Counted from the first letter of the stretch, positions 25,160 through 35,223 are shown. The stretch: 64,000 nucleotides of DNA from Chryseobacterium sp. CH21 (GCF_004119445.1 NZ_QICI01000107.1:1-64000), one strand, 5' to 3'. Made by a program: numbers and translations. Notes: generated from the sequence alone by a model not told the origin.

Positions 25160-26470
25160 TTGAATTTTACAGACTTAAACTTAATAGAACCTATTGCAAA
25201 AGCAATCCAGGAGCAGGGATACACGACTCCTACTCCCATTCAGGAAAGATCTATTCCTGATATCTTAGAAGGCAGAGATTTTTTAGGTTGTGCGCAGACA
25301 GGAACAGGAAAGACCGCTGCTTTTTCCATCCCTATTCTACAGAATTTATCCAAAAATAAAATTCCCAATAAACATATAAAAGCATTAATCCTTACTCCAA
25401 CCAGAGAACTGGCTATTCAGATTGAGGAAAACATTAATGCGTACGGTAAATATCTTCCATTAAAACAACTTGTTATTTTTGGAGGGGTAAAACAAGGAAA
25501 CCAGGAGGCTGCTTTGAGAAAAGGCGTTGATATTCTGGTAGCAACACCGGGAAGACTTCTGGACTTTATTGCCCAGGGAATCATCAGCCTGAAAAACCTT
25601 GAGATTTTTGTTCTTGATGAGGCAGACAGAATGCTGGATATGGGCTTTGTACATGATGTAAAAAGAATCATTAAACTTTTACCTCAGAGAAGACAGACTT
25701 TATTCTTTTCAGCAACAATGCCCGGAGAAATTCAGAAGCTGGCTAATTCTATCCTAAATAATCCTGTGAAAGTGGAAGTAACACCTGTATCTTCTACCGC
25801 AGATACCATTAAACAATCTGTTTATTTTGTAGAAAAAGACAACAAACTGAATTTGCTTTCTCACATTCTTCAGAATGATATTGCAGATTCTGTTTTAGTT
25901 TTTGCAAGAACAAAGCACGGTGCTGATAAAATCGCCAGAAAACTTCAGAAAGACAGCATTTCTGCAGAAGCTATTCATGGTAATAAATCTCAGAATGCGA
26001 GACAAAATGCTTTGAATAACTTTAAATCCGGGAAAACAAGAGTTCTTGTAGCCACTGATATTGCGGCAAGAGGAATTGATATTGACGAATTGAAATTCGT
26101 GATCAATTTTGAGCTTTCCGATGTTTCTGAAACGTATGTACACAGAATCGGAAGAACAGGAAGAGCAGGAGCAGAAGGAACATCTATTTCTTTTGTAGAC
26201 GGACTAGATCTTCTGAACCTGAAGAATACTGAAAAACTGATCGGAAAGAAAATTCCGGTAATCAAAGACCATCCGTTCCATACTGATGATCTTGTTGCCC
26301 AAAAAAGAGATTCTAACAACAAACCTGTAGCTGCAGGTGGTGGAAAACCCAAAACAGCAGGTAACGGCAATAATTCAAGGCCGAATAACAACAACCGTAA
26401 AAAACCTGCTGCAGGAGCTTCGACAGGATTTAAAAAACCTAAGAACAAAAATTTCACAAGAAAGAAATAA
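25160..26470 (+). CDS. DEAD-box RNA helicase, RhlE-like
   Basis: A 436-residue ATP-dependent RNA helicase. Q motif TPIQERSIP, motif I AQTGTGKTA, DEAD at the motif II position, SAT, ATDIAARGIDI and HRIGRTGRAG are all present. A Lys/Asn/Gly-rich tail (about residues 385-436) replaces a folded C-terminal domain and probably binds RNA. The start is a TTG codon: no ATG lies near, and NFTDLNLIEPI is the natural N-terminus of the Q-motif region. Confidence 0.95.
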   Translation: MNFTDLNLIEPIAKAIQEQGYTTPTPIQERSIPDILEGRDFLGCAQTGTGKTAAFSIPILQNLSKNKIPNKHIKALILTPTRELAIQIEENINAYGKYLPLKQLVIFGGVKQGNQEAALRKGVDILVATPGRLLDFIAQGIISLKNLEIFVLDEADRMLDMGFVHDVKRIIKLLPQRRQTLFFSATMPGEIQKLANSILNNPVKVEVTPVSSTADTIKQSVYFVEKDNKLNLLSHILQNDIADSVLVFARTKHGADKIARKLQKDSISAEAIHGNKSQNARQNALNNFKSGKTRVLVATDIAARGIDIDELKFVINFELSDVSETYVHRIGRTGRAGAEGTSISFVDGLDLLNLKNTEKLIGKKIPVIKDHPFHTDDLVAQKRDSNNKPVAAGGGKPKTAGNGNNSRPNNNNRKKPAAGASTGFKKPKNKNFTRKK

Positions 26471-26475
26471 AAAAC

Positions 26476-26508
26476 AAACCCCTTTTCAAAATTTGGAAAG
26501 GGGTTTTT
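26476..26508 (+). terminator. Terminator of the RhlE-like gene
   Basis: AAACCCCTTT / AAAGGGGTTT stem with T run, directly after the stop codon. Confidence 0.85.
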
Positions 26509-26626
26509 ATTTATCTTAAAATTAAAGTTTTAATAGAGTTTGGAAGCTGGGAGTTGGAAGAGGGAAGTTATTGAGGTTATAACAATAACTGCCAGAAATT
26601 ATAAGACTAACAGTACCTCCTGCTTC

Positions 26627-27412
26627 TCACTTCCTACATCCATCCGCTTTACTTAAAAAAAGATTCTTTGCATTCTCTGTAGTAATGCGGTCTATTTCGG
26701 AGAAATCTTTTCCATAGATATTCACCAGCTTACCGGCAACCAGATCCAGATAAGAGCTTTCATTTCTTTTTCCTCTGTGGGGAACCGGAGCCAGATAAGG
26801 TGAATCTGTTTCCAGAACAATTTTGTCCAAAGGAATTTCGTTCAGGAACTGATCTATTTTCCCATTTTTAAAGGTTACTACTCCACCGATTCCTAAAATG
26901 AAATTAAGATCAATAGCATGCTGTGCCTGTTCCAGATTTCCTGAAAAACAATGGAAGATTCCTCTCAGTTTTGGATGTTTTTTTCTTTCTAACACCTCGA
27001 ATGTTTCATCAAAGCTTTCTCTTGTATGAATCACGATGGGCAGATCTTTTTCTATCGCCCAGTCAATCTGCTGTTCAAAAGCTTTCATCTGAATATCCAG
27101 TGTCGTTTTATCCCAATACAAGTCAATTCCGATCTCTCCTATTGCTGGAAAGTGTCTTTGATCAAGATAATTTTTTACAATTTCAAGTTCTTTTTCCCAC
27201 GATTCTGGTTTTACATAACAAGGATGTAATCCCATCATTGAAAAAATCTGTCCCGGGTACTCTGTTTCCAGCTGCAGCATTTTTTCATGAGATTCTGAGT
27301 CGATGGCAGGAAGATAGAATTCTGTAATCCCTTTATCTAAAGCTCTCTGAACAGTTTCTTTTCTGTCTTCATCAAATTCTTCTGCGTATAGATGTGTATG
27401 TGTATCAATCAT
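26627..27412 (-). CDS. TatD-family metal-dependent hydrolase (DNase)
   Basis: A 261-residue TIM-barrel enzyme. DTHTHLYA supplies the first metal histidines, GEIGIDLYWD the glutamate, HTRES and FHCFSGN further histidines, and LETDSPYLAP the last aspartate. TatD enzymes are 3'-5' exonucleases with broad repair or degradation roles. It begins 5 bases after the DUF4269 gene. Confidence 0.93.
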   Translation of the reverse strand: MIDTHTHLYAEEFDEDRKETVQRALDKGITEFYLPAIDSESHEKMLQLETEYPGQIFSMMGLHPCYVKPESWEKELEIVKNYLDQRHFPAIGEIGIDLYWDKTTLDIQMKAFEQQIDWAIEKDLPIVIHTRESFDETFEVLERKKHPKLRGIFHCFSGNLEQAQHAIDLNFILGIGGVVTFKNGKIDQFLNEIPLDKIVLETDSPYLAPVPHRGKRNESSYLDLVAGKLVNIYGKDFSEIDRITTENAKNLFLSKADGCRK

Positions 27413-27417
27413 TTTAT

Positions 27418-27939
27418 TTAAAATTTCAATAGATCTTCGTAAGGGTTTTCAAGTCCCAGCAACATTCCGAAAGCGGGTTCTGTTTTTATTCCCTGTTTTT
27501 TAAGTTCTATTATCTTTTGTTTAAATTTTTCTCCTTTTTCCTGTAATATTTTGTATTCGGCAACCATATGAAGGTATGCATTCTGCTGTGTCGTAGGTTT
27601 ATTCTGTCCGAAAATCTCGATGGGAAAACCTTCAAGCATAAAATTTAAGGTAATACATTTCTCCCCGTTTACAATAGGATATTCCACTTCTGCATCATGA
27701 GAAATAAGCTGACTAAATAGTAAATCATCCAGAAAGTCCTGCTTATATTTTAAATCTACTTCGAAAATAATATCCAGATCGCTTCCTTTGATGTCAATTT
27801 CTATAGGAACTGTTCCTGCTAAAATGGGAGAATAATCCTTCATTTTCTCCAAAACCTGGTATTTTGTAAGGATTTCGTAGGCTTTTTTCTGCCTATCATT
27901 TCCGTTTTGCAGATAATCTATTCTGGTAAAATCGATCAT
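27418..27939 (-). CDS. DUF4269 protein, nucleotidyltransferase-like
   Basis: A 173-residue protein. AGTVPIEIDIKGSDLDIIFEV resembles the GS-x-x-x-D-x-D pattern of nucleotidyltransferase folds, and the sequence as a whole fits DUF4269. Reaction unknown. It directly abuts the GSCFA gene (no spacer) and lies 5 bases before tatD, so the three form one operon. Confidence 0.82.
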   Translation of the reverse strand: MIDFTRIDYLQNGNDRQKKAYEILTKYQVLEKMKDYSPILAGTVPIEIDIKGSDLDIIFEVDLKYKQDFLDDLLFSQLISHDAEVEYPIVNGEKCITLNFMLEGFPIEIFGQNKPTTQQNAYLHMVAEYKILQEKGEKFKQKIIELKKQGIKTEPAFGMLLGLENPYEDLLKF

Positions 27940-28890
27940 TTAAAATATTTTATGTTTTACCTTTTTACGCTGCATTTCAATTCTTTGATCCAGCTTTTCT
28001 CTGAATTCTATAAATTTCGGATCTTTCTTATCACTCGTTTTATGTTCCAGAGCTCTGATAATTTTAAAATTTTCTTTGATAAAATCCTGAGTTTCTTCTG
28101 AAAAATAAGATTTTCCGAATTTTTCAAAAATATAATTGACCGCCTGCGTACTGGGATGAATCATATCTTCTTTGTAAAAACGATAATCCCGAAGATCATC
28201 CATCAATATCTCATAGACAGGCAGATAATGACAGTCTTCAAACATGGAAATAGATTCATGAATCGCTGTGATCAGTTTGGATTTGCTTAACTGATTTTCT
28301 ACCATTCCGTCTTTTGTATGTCTTACAGGTGAAACGGTAAACAGGATTTGTATTCCTTCTTTACAAATATCTTTAAGGTCAAGAATCGTCTGGTAAATTG
28401 AACTGGTAAGCTCCTGATGGGAAAGCAGTCTTTTTTCAAAAAACTTTTGCGGAATTTTGTGACAGTTGGCTACCAGTTTTTTCTTGGGAAGAAATTCATA
28501 GATAAATGAAGATCCGTAGGTGATAATGATCCAATCAGCTTCCTGAAGAAAGGCATTTCCAGCTTCAATAGCTCCATTAATCTTATCTAAGGTCTGATGA
28601 ATATAACGGGTATCAAAACTGGTGTGGTGATCCAAAGAAATATATTCTTCGTTATAAGTAATCAGTTCCTCTTCTTCATAAAATGCAGAATCATGCAATC
28701 TATTGACTGCATTATTGATAGAAAAAGGATTAAAAATAGTCCCAAAAGGATTATTGAGGGTCTGAAGTTGTCCGTCTTGCAATAAATCCGTCATCTCAGA
28801 AGCAAAACATGAACCTATTGAAAATATTCTATCTTCAATTTCAATCTTCTTTTCTGATGCGGGAATGTCAACTTCTGTTCTGAATTTCAT
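27940..28890 (-). CDS. GSCFA-domain protein
   Basis: About 316 residues. The family-naming motif GSCFASEMT lies near residue 27, and NPFGTIFNPFSI, TYGSSFIYE, TVSPVRHTKDG and DMIHPSTQAVNYIF complete a SGNH-hydrolase-like set with the late Asp/His. Probably an esterase-fold protein; substrate unknown. I start at the ATG at 28888-28890 (MKFRTEVDIP), because the longer reading begins inside a repeat. Confidence 0.88.
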   Translation of the reverse strand: MKFRTEVDIPASEKKIEIEDRIFSIGSCFASEMTDLLQDGQLQTLNNPFGTIFNPFSINNAVNRLHDSAFYEEEELITYNEEYISLDHHTSFDTRYIHQTLDKINGAIEAGNAFLQEADWIIITYGSSFIYEFLPKKKLVANCHKIPQKFFEKRLLSHQELTSSIYQTILDLKDICKEGIQILFTVSPVRHTKDGMVENQLSKSKLITAIHESISMFEDCHYLPVYEILMDDLRDYRFYKEDMIHPSTQAVNYIFEKFGKSYFSEETQDFIKENFKIIRALEHKTSDKKDPKFIEFREKLDQRIEMQRKKVKHKIF

Positions 28891-28902
28891 TATATAAGGA
28901 TT

Positions 28903-28961
28903 AGGTTGCAGGAAATAGGTTGCAGGTAAATTGCTACCTGCCACCTACCCTCTGCTACCTA
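28903..28961. repeat. Intergenic inverted repeat with AGGTTGCAGG words
   Basis: AGGTTGCAGG occurs twice in tandem (28903 and 28917), and GGTTGCAGGTA (28918-28928) pairs with TACCTGCCACC (28935-28945) with one mismatch. It lies between the polyprenyl synthase stop and the GSCFA start. Confidence 0.55.
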
Positions 28962-28963
28962 TA

Positions 28964-29935
28964 TTAGCTTTCTCTTCTCAACAAATAATTGGCCAGTTCG
29001 ATAAAAGGTTTTTTCTTTTCTTCCGGAACATCTATTTTCTGAAGATAGCTCTGTCCGATTTCATTATGTTTTTCAATCAGGCGTAATGCTTTTTCATCCA
29101 CTTTTGTTCTTCTGAAAATCTTTTCTACTCCATATACTTTATCAACATTTTCAGTCTTTTTAGAATACCAGTAATCCAGTTCTTTTCTTTCTTCATCGGT
29201 AGCATGTTCTCTTGCTAACAGATACAGAACGGTTTTTTTGTTTTCGTAAATATCTCCGGCATGTTTTTTCCCAAACTGTGCCTGATCTCCGAATACATCA
29301 AGATAATCATCCATGATCTGAAATGCAATTCCGATATGTTTTCCGAAGTTGAAAATAGCTTTAGCATCTTTAAAATCAGCTCTTGCAATTAAAGCTCCGA
29401 TTTCAAATGAAGAAGCACTTAAAACTCCGGTTTTATAAGTAATCATTCTGATATAATCATCAAAAGTAACGTCCTTTTGAGTTTCAAAATTGATATCATA
29501 TTGCTGTCCTTCACAAAGCAGAAGTCCAGTATGGGTAAATATTCTGATACAGGCTTTGAAAATTTCAGGTTCAAGATCCTCAAAGAATTTATAGGCTTTC
29601 AGCATCAGTCCATCTCCAGAAAGAATTCCTACGTTAAGACCATGCAAAGTATGAATGGTAGGCTTGTTTCGTCTTAGTGGAGCTTCATCCATAATATCAT
29701 CATGGATCAGCGTGAAGTTATGGAAAAACTCGATAGCCAATGCTGGTTTGATTGCCTGTTTCAGATCTCCTCCGAACATATCACATGCCATTAGCACCAT
29801 AATGGGACGAAGACGTTTTCCACCATGGGAAATAATATAATTCATCGGATCATAGAGCTCCGAAGGTTTATCTTTAAAAGTATATTTAGTGATGGCATCT
29901 GCAACAATCTGCTGGTATCTGTCTAAAAATTCCAT
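28964..29935 (-). CDS. Polyprenyl synthetase (trans-isoprenyl diphosphate synthase)
   Basis: A 323-residue enzyme that builds prenyl diphosphates for quinones or carriers. The first Asp-rich motif is LIHDDIMDEAPLRR, the second is QIMDDYLDVFGD, and GGKRLRPIMVLMA precedes them. Chain length cannot be read with confidence. Monocistronic with a -7 box 19 bases upstream. Confidence 0.93.
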   Translation of the reverse strand: MEFLDRYQQIVADAITKYTFKDKPSELYDPMNYIISHGGKRLRPIMVLMACDMFGGDLKQAIKPALAIEFFHNFTLIHDDIMDEAPLRRNKPTIHTLHGLNVGILSGDGLMLKAYKFFEDLEPEIFKACIRIFTHTGLLLCEGQQYDINFETQKDVTFDDYIRMITYKTGVLSASSFEIGALIARADFKDAKAIFNFGKHIGIAFQIMDDYLDVFGDQAQFGKKHAGDIYENKKTVLYLLAREHATDEERKELDYWYSKKTENVDKVYGVEKIFRRTKVDEKALRLIEKHNEIGQSYLQKIDVPEEKKKPFIELANYLLRRES

Positions 29936-29953
29936 AAAATCTTATAATTTGAA

Positions 29954-29961
29954 CAAAAATA
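29954..29961 (-). promoter_or_regulatory. -7 box for the polyprenyl synthase gene
   Basis: TATTTTTG on the minus strand, between the pit terminator and the synthase start. Confidence 0.45.
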
Positions 29962-29984
29962 CGATTTTTCAAGGCTTTATAAAA

Positions 29985-30014
29985 CAAAAAACTTTGTCCG
30001 TTTGGACAAAGTTT
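29985..30014 (-). terminator. Terminator of the DUF47-pit operon
   Basis: AAACTTTGTCC / GGACAAAGTTT with a four-base loop and a T-rich tract on the minus strand. Confidence 0.85.
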
Positions 30015-30036
30015 ATATAAATATATGATTTGTTTT

Positions 30037-31179
30037 TTAGAAAAGGAAGGTTACCACAAGATAGGTAATTGCTGCTACTATTGCAGAGATTGGAATGGTT
30101 AGAACCCAAGCCCAAAGTAAGCTTACCGTAATCCCCCATCTTACTGCGGAAATTCTTTTCGTTAATCCTACCCCGATAATAGAACCTGTAATCGTGTGTG
30201 TAGTAGATACCGGAATACCAAAGTGGTCTGTGATGAATAACGTAATAGCTCCTGCAGTTTCTGCACTCACTCCTTCTAGTGAAGTTACTTTCGTAATCTT
30301 GGTACCCATTGTTTTGATGATCTTCCAACCACCACTCATTGTCCCTAAGGCAATAGCAATAAACGAAACCAAAGGAACCCAGATATAGTGCTGTGCAAAA
30401 TAATCAAAACGTTCTGCTGAAGGAATATTCAGATATTGTGCATCCTGAAGCATATTAACGTGATAATAAATTACTGCTGCCCCAATGATCCCCATTACTT
30501 TCTGAGCATCATTCAAACCATGTCCCAAGCTGAATAGGGCTGATGAAGCCAGCTGTAATCTTTTGAAAGATTTATCTGCTTTGTGAGGGTTTGATTTTTT
30601 ATAAAGGTGTACAATAATCAGTGTAATGATGATCGAGATAATCATCCCTATGATCGGTGCCATGAAAATGAACAGGAAAATAGGAATTACTTTATCAAAC
30701 TTTACAACCCCCTGATGTGTTACCTGGCCGAAAGCTTCTTTAATGGTTTCCCACATCCCAAGCTCTGGCTGTGCAGCAGCTACATCATGATAATCCATCA
30801 TGAAAGCATGCATAAGAGCAGCTCCTAAGAAACCTCCAATCAATGTATGTGACGATGATGAAGGGATCCCGAACCACCATGTCAAAAGGTTCCAGGCAAT
30901 AGCAGCTATAAGGCCGGAAAATATAACTTCAAGCGTGATAAAATTCTCATTAACTGTTTTGGCAATTGTATTACCAATTTTGAATTCTCCAATAATGTAA
31001 GCAGCAATAAAGAAAGCCGCAAAGTTCCAAAGCGCCGCCCAAAGTACAGCCTGGAATGGAGTTAAAACTTTTGTAGAAACTATAGTTGCAATTGAGTTGG
31101 CTGCATCATGGAAACCATTGATATAATCGAAGATCAGGGCCAACGCAATAATAACTACAAGTAAAATCGGAAATTCCAT
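30037..31179 (-). CDS. Inorganic phosphate transporter, PiT family
   Basis: A 380-residue membrane carrier with about ten hydrophobic segments. The duplicated PiT signature appears as DYINGFHDAANSIATIV near the N-terminus and GHGLNDAQKVMGI in the second half; SSSSHTLIGG and PVSTTHTITGSI are the matching Ser/Thr motifs. It imports phosphate with a cation. It begins 13 bases after the DUF47 gene, the usual partner. Confidence 0.95.
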   Translation of the reverse strand: MEFPILLVVIIALALIFDYINGFHDAANSIATIVSTKVLTPFQAVLWAALWNFAAFFIAAYIIGEFKIGNTIAKTVNENFITLEVIFSGLIAAIAWNLLTWWFGIPSSSSHTLIGGFLGAALMHAFMMDYHDVAAAQPELGMWETIKEAFGQVTHQGVVKFDKVIPIFLFIFMAPIIGMIISIIITLIIVHLYKKSNPHKADKSFKRLQLASSALFSLGHGLNDAQKVMGIIGAAVIYYHVNMLQDAQYLNIPSAERFDYFAQHYIWVPLVSFIAIALGTMSGGWKIIKTMGTKITKVTSLEGVSAETAGAITLFITDHFGIPVSTTHTITGSIIGVGLTKRISAVRWGITVSLLWAWVLTIPISAIVAAITYLVVTFLF

Positions 31180-31192
31180 TTTTTGCTATGTA

Positions 31193-31831
31193 TTAGGCGT
31201 ATTTAATCATGATGTTCTCAATTGTATTGGCAACGTCTTCTGCTTTGTCCGTTACAATTTCAAGGTAGTTCAATACAGATGAAACTTTAATAATGTTGAT
31301 CGCATCATTGGTTTCAAATAATTCTACCATTGAGTTGGAAAGCAAATCGTCAGCAATGTTCTCAATAGAGTTCACCTTAATACAAGCTTCTTTCACCTGT
31401 TCCATATTTTTGAACCCTTTAAGGTTTTTCATCGCATTCTGAATTTCAAGACATGCTTTGTGGATCAATAAAGAGAAGTCTGAATAAGCCTTCATCTCTG
31501 GTGATTTGTACAGGAAAATATATTTTGTGGAAGCGTAGATATAATCAGCGATATCATCCAGTCCTGTTGCCAATGTGTGGATATCCTCACGGTCAAAAGG
31601 TGTAATGAAGTTTTTCCCTAATTCTACGAAAATTTCGTGAGTAAGTTCATCGTTCTTGTGTTCGAAGTCGCTCATTTTCTTCAACATTGAATCGTCATTA
31701 AGATCGAAATCTTTGATTCCTGTGTTGAATTCTTCTGACATTGCAACTAGATTTTCAGTTACTTTTTCGAAAAGTACGAAGAAGATTTTATCCTTTGGTT
31801 GAAAAGCGTGGAAAATATTACCAATTCCCAT
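31193..31831 (-). CDS. DUF47 / PhoU-like phosphate transport regulator
   Basis: A 212-residue helical protein of the TIGR00153 type, with two PhoU-like half repeats (VTENLVAMSEEF ... DDIADYIYAST and VKEACIKVNSIENIADDLLSNS in parts). Family members act with adjacent PiT carriers. First gene of the pair. Confidence 0.92.
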   Translation of the reverse strand: MGIGNIFHAFQPKDKIFFVLFEKVTENLVAMSEEFNTGIKDFDLNDDSMLKKMSDFEHKNDELTHEIFVELGKNFITPFDREDIHTLATGLDDIADYIYASTKYIFLYKSPEMKAYSDFSLLIHKACLEIQNAMKNLKGFKNMEQVKEACIKVNSIENIADDLLSNSMVELFETNDAINIIKVSSVLNYLEIVTDKAEDVANTIENIMIKYA

Positions 31832-31939
31832 TTTTTAGTATTTATAATTCGTGTGCAAATTTCTTAAAAAAGGATCGCACGTGAAACTATATGACATTAA
31901 GTTTTGTTAACATTCGCTTAACTACTGATTATCAAATAA

Positions 31940-31963
31940 AAAAACCGGCTTTAAGGCCGGTTT
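31940..31963 (-). terminator. Terminator of the CsdA/DbpA-like helicase gene
   Basis: AAAACCGGC / GCCGGTTTT-type stem with T-runs on the minus strand, 20 bases past the stop. Confidence 0.85.
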
Positions 31964-31983
31964 TGTATAGTAATTTATGAGAA

Positions 31984-33684
31984 TTAGTTTGCTACTTCAG
32001 CTCTCATATCTTTTCCTTTGAATTTCATCGATTGAATATTGCTCAAGACATTGTCTTTAAACGATTTTTCAACTTCGAAGAAAGAGAATTTCTCAAGGAT
32101 TTCGATGTCACCAATTTCAGCTCTTTTTTTGGTTTTTCCACCAGCAGTAGCTTTATTGATAATATCTAAAACATCAAGCTTCTTCAATTGGTCTTTTTTC
32201 CCAAGATTGAAGAAGAATCTTACCATGTTTTCGTCTTTTCTTCTTGGTTTTCCACCACGATCTCTGTCTCTTCCACGATCTCCTCTATCTCTGTCACGAC
32301 CTCTGTCTCTATCTCTATCACGTCCACGGTCTCTTCTTGAGTAGTCATCGTCTCTGCTGCTTAACTTCTGCTCTGCAAGGTCATGCTTATCTTTGTAATA
32401 TAAAGCAAGATCTTTCAGCTGGAACTGTAGCAACTGGTGCACCAATTCTTCTTTTGTAAAGTTGCTTAGATCCGGGATCAGGCTATCATCAAATTCGAAA
32501 AGATCCTCGTGCTCCGTCAATAATTTTTCGAATACACCTCCTACCTGAGCTTTGATAATATCATCACCTGTAGGAATAAATCTTTCGTTAATTTCAATTT
32601 TCGTTGCAGATTTGATCTGCTTTAGTTTTCTGCTTTCTTCAGGCTTTATTAAAGCCATAGAAATACCGTCTTTCCCAGCTCTACCTGTTCTTCCGCTTCT
32701 GTGAACGAATACTTCAGGATCATCTGGTAAAGAGAAGTGAATAACGTGAGTCAGAGAGTTTACATCCAATCCTCTTGCTGCAACGTCTGTCGCTACAAGA
32801 ATATCAATGTTTTTCAGTCTGAATTTCTTCATTACCGTATCTCTCTGCGCCTGAGAAAGATCACCATGAAGAGCATCAGCTGCATACCCGTTCTGCATTA
32901 AGAAATCAGCTACTTCCTGAGTTTCCATTCTCGTTCTGCAGAAGATGATGGAATACTGGTTAGGGTTAGCATCAATTAATCTTTTTAATGCTTCTTTTTT
33001 CTGACGGTATCCTACTACATAGTATTCGTGAGTAATGTTCTTCTTCACTTCGTTGATAGAACCTACTGAAATACGGTGTGGTTTTGTAAGATAATTTTTG
33101 GAAATTCTTTCCACTTCTTTATTCATCGTTGCAGAGAATAAGAAAGTTTGTTTTGTTTCCGGAGTTTCGCTTAGAATGGTTTCCAATTCATCTTTGAATC
33201 CCATAGAAAGCATTTCATCAGCCTCGTCTAATACTAACCAATGAATAGCAGAAAAATCTAATGCTTTTCTGTTGATAAGATCAATTACTCTACCTGGAGT
33301 TCCCACAATAATCTGTGGCTTATCCTTCAAAGATCTCATCTGCTCTACGATACTACTTCCACCATAAACCGCAGTAGTTTTGATGTCTTTCATATACTTA
33401 GAGTAATTCTTTATGTCCTTCGAAATCTGAAGACATAATTCCCGTGTCGGACAAAGCACCAATAATTGGATTTTGCGACTCGTATCGTCAATCATATCCA
33501 AAATCGGAAGCGAAAACGCTGCTGTTTTGCCTGTCCCTGTCTGCGCAAGTGCGATCAAGTCGCGAATATCTGAAAGAATAAAAGGGATAGTCTGTTTTTG
33601 GATTTCTGTTGGGCTTTCGTAACCCAGTTCGCCAATTGCCTTAAGGATATCAGGACTTAAATTGGTTTCCGTAAATAAATTCAT
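31984..33684 (-). CDS. DEAD-box RNA helicase with DbpA-type RNA-binding domain
   Basis: A 566-residue helicase. Motifs TPIQ-like EIQKQTIPF, AQTGTGKTA, DEAD, SAT, ATDVAARGLDV and HRSGRTGRAG are in order. After the core come a linker, an Arg/Asp repeat tract (about residues 445-475, many RDRD/RGRD units) and a C-terminal DbpA/CsdA RNA-binding domain (MVRFFFNLGKKDQL ... IGDIEILEKFSFFEV). Such proteins help ribosome assembly and cold growth. A TATCTTTG box lies upstream. Confidence 0.95.
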   Translation of the reverse strand: MNLFTETNLSPDILKAIGELGYESPTEIQKQTIPFILSDIRDLIALAQTGTGKTAAFSLPILDMIDDTSRKIQLLVLCPTRELCLQISKDIKNYSKYMKDIKTTAVYGGSSIVEQMRSLKDKPQIIVGTPGRVIDLINRKALDFSAIHWLVLDEADEMLSMGFKDELETILSETPETKQTFLFSATMNKEVERISKNYLTKPHRISVGSINEVKKNITHEYYVVGYRQKKEALKRLIDANPNQYSIIFCRTRMETQEVADFLMQNGYAADALHGDLSQAQRDTVMKKFRLKNIDILVATDVAARGLDVNSLTHVIHFSLPDDPEVFVHRSGRTGRAGKDGISMALIKPEESRKLKQIKSATKIEINERFIPTGDDIIKAQVGGVFEKLLTEHEDLFEFDDSLIPDLSNFTKEELVHQLLQFQLKDLALYYKDKHDLAEQKLSSRDDDYSRRDRGRDRDRDRGRDRDRGDRGRDRDRGGKPRRKDENMVRFFFNLGKKDQLKKLDVLDIINKATAGGKTKKRAEIGDIEILEKFSFFEVEKSFKDNVLSNIQSMKFKGKDMRAEVAN

Positions 33685-33704
33685 TAACTATTTTAAAATT
33701 TTTG

Positions 33705-33712
33705 CAAAGATA
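33705..33712 (-). promoter_or_regulatory. -7 box for the CsdA/DbpA-like helicase gene
   Basis: TATCTTTG on the minus strand, 21 bases before the start codon. No TTTG at the expected spacing. Confidence 0.45.
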
Positions 33713-33909
33713 CAACAAATATTTGATTTGTTTTTGAATAAATTTTTAAATATCCAAACTTAAATTCACAATCCTTTAATATATTTTTAATTTTTGGAAA
33801 ATTAAATCCAAAAAACAAGCTTTAGGTTAAATAGTTGTTAAACATTATTTTTTTTATTAAATTGGATTGATTTTTTCTGTGATATTTATGAATTTTCAAA
33901 AATAAAGCC

Positions 33910-35220
33910 ATGAAAAGCAAATTTTTCTTTTTGATATTCTCATGCATAGTAATTAAAATATTTGCCCAAACATCCCATTATCCGTCCGCCTGGACTCTGG
34001 AAAATTGCATCGAATATGCAAAGGAAAATAATATTTCTATTAATTCTCTGCGGCTTTCAAAAAATTCTGCCCAACAGGATCTTCTTCAGGCAAAAGATGC
34101 AAAATACCCCAACATAAGCGGAACTGTTTCCCAGGGACTTTTTGCACTTAATGGAAGTGACGGCCTTCATATGACTGGCGCCCAATCTCAAAGTATAGGA
34201 GCTAGTTCCTCTATAACGCTTTATCATGCCAACTACATTAAAAATAATGAAGTTTCAAAAAACCTTCTGGTTCAGATGGCCGATCTGTCTGTACAAGAAT
34301 CTGAAAACAATATCACCTTGAATATCACTCAGGCCTATCTCAATATCCTGATGAACCAGGAAAATATCATTTCTCTTGAAAATGTTCTGAAAACGACACA
34401 GACTCAATTAAAACAAGGTGATCAGCTATATAAGGCCGGAAGCCTTTCAAAATTAAATTATCTCCAGATTCAGTCGCAGGTTGCCCAGGATCAGTACAAC
34501 CTTATAGCCGCTCAAAACAACCTACGGACCAATACGGTAAATTTAAAACAAATCCTTCAGCTTCCTACTGGTTACGATTTTCAAATTGTAAAACCTGACA
34601 GCATTATTGTAGATGACCAGCTGAAACCTTTACAGGATGTTCAAAATCTGGCACAAAATCAACGTCCGGAAATAAAATACAGTGAACTGAATGTAGAAAA
34701 CTCAAACACCAATCTTAAAATGGCTAAAGCATCGATCCAGCCTACTTTAAGTCTGGTGGGAAATATTTCCACCAATTATGCCAACGGAAACGGAAATTAT
34801 TTTAATCAGCTGGGAAACAATTTTTACATGCCCATCGGATTGAGTCTTGGAATTCCGATTTATAACAACAGAATCTATAAAACACAGATTGAAAAGTCAA
34901 AAATCAATATTGAACAGGCCAATCTCGATTTACAAAATACCAAAACAATTCTGAATCAACAGGTAGAACAGTCTTACATCAACCTTCAGAATGCGTTATC
35001 GCAATATGATTCTGCTTCCCAGCAAATGAATATCAGTAAGCAGAGTTATGACATTGTGAATGCCCAGATGAAAATCGGAAGCATTGATTATGTACAGCTT
35101 CAACAACAACGATTGCTTTATATACAGTCTGTACAAAATTATCTTCAGGCAAAATACACAGCAGTTCTCAATAAACAGATCTACGAATTTTACGCAGGTA
35201 ACCCTATAAATCTAAAGTAA
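33910..35220 (+). CDS. TolC-family outer-membrane efflux protein
   Basis: A 436-residue exported protein with signal peptide ending near IKIFAQ. Two repeats of long heptad-rich helices with Asn/Gln-rich stretches, and the typical motif YRAGSL-like LYKAGSLSKLNYLQIQSQ, mark an OEP/TolC trimer subunit. First gene of a four-gene efflux operon; 3 bases precede the adaptor gene. Confidence 0.92.
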   Translation: MKSKFFFLIFSCIVIKIFAQTSHYPSAWTLENCIEYAKENNISINSLRLSKNSAQQDLLQAKDAKYPNISGTVSQGLFALNGSDGLHMTGAQSQSIGASSSITLYHANYIKNNEVSKNLLVQMADLSVQESENNITLNITQAYLNILMNQENIISLENVLKTTQTQLKQGDQLYKAGSLSKLNYLQIQSQVAQDQYNLIAAQNNLRTNTVNLKQILQLPTGYDFQIVKPDSIIVDDQLKPLQDVQNLAQNQRPEIKYSELNVENSNTNLKMAKASIQPTLSLVGNISTNYANGNGNYFNQLGNNFYMPIGLSLGIPIYNNRIYKTQIEKSKINIEQANLDLQNTKTILNQQVEQSYINLQNALSQYDSASQQMNISKQSYDIVNAQMKIGSIDYVQLQQQRLLYIQSVQNYLQAKYTAVLNKQIYEFYAGNPINLK

Positions 35221-35223
35221 GCT

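Noticed and set aside
31873..31888. Possible parS site (right half CACGTGAAAC)
   Set aside because: Only about 12 of 16 positions fit the palindrome and the left half is degraded; a single weak site far from parAB is not convincing.
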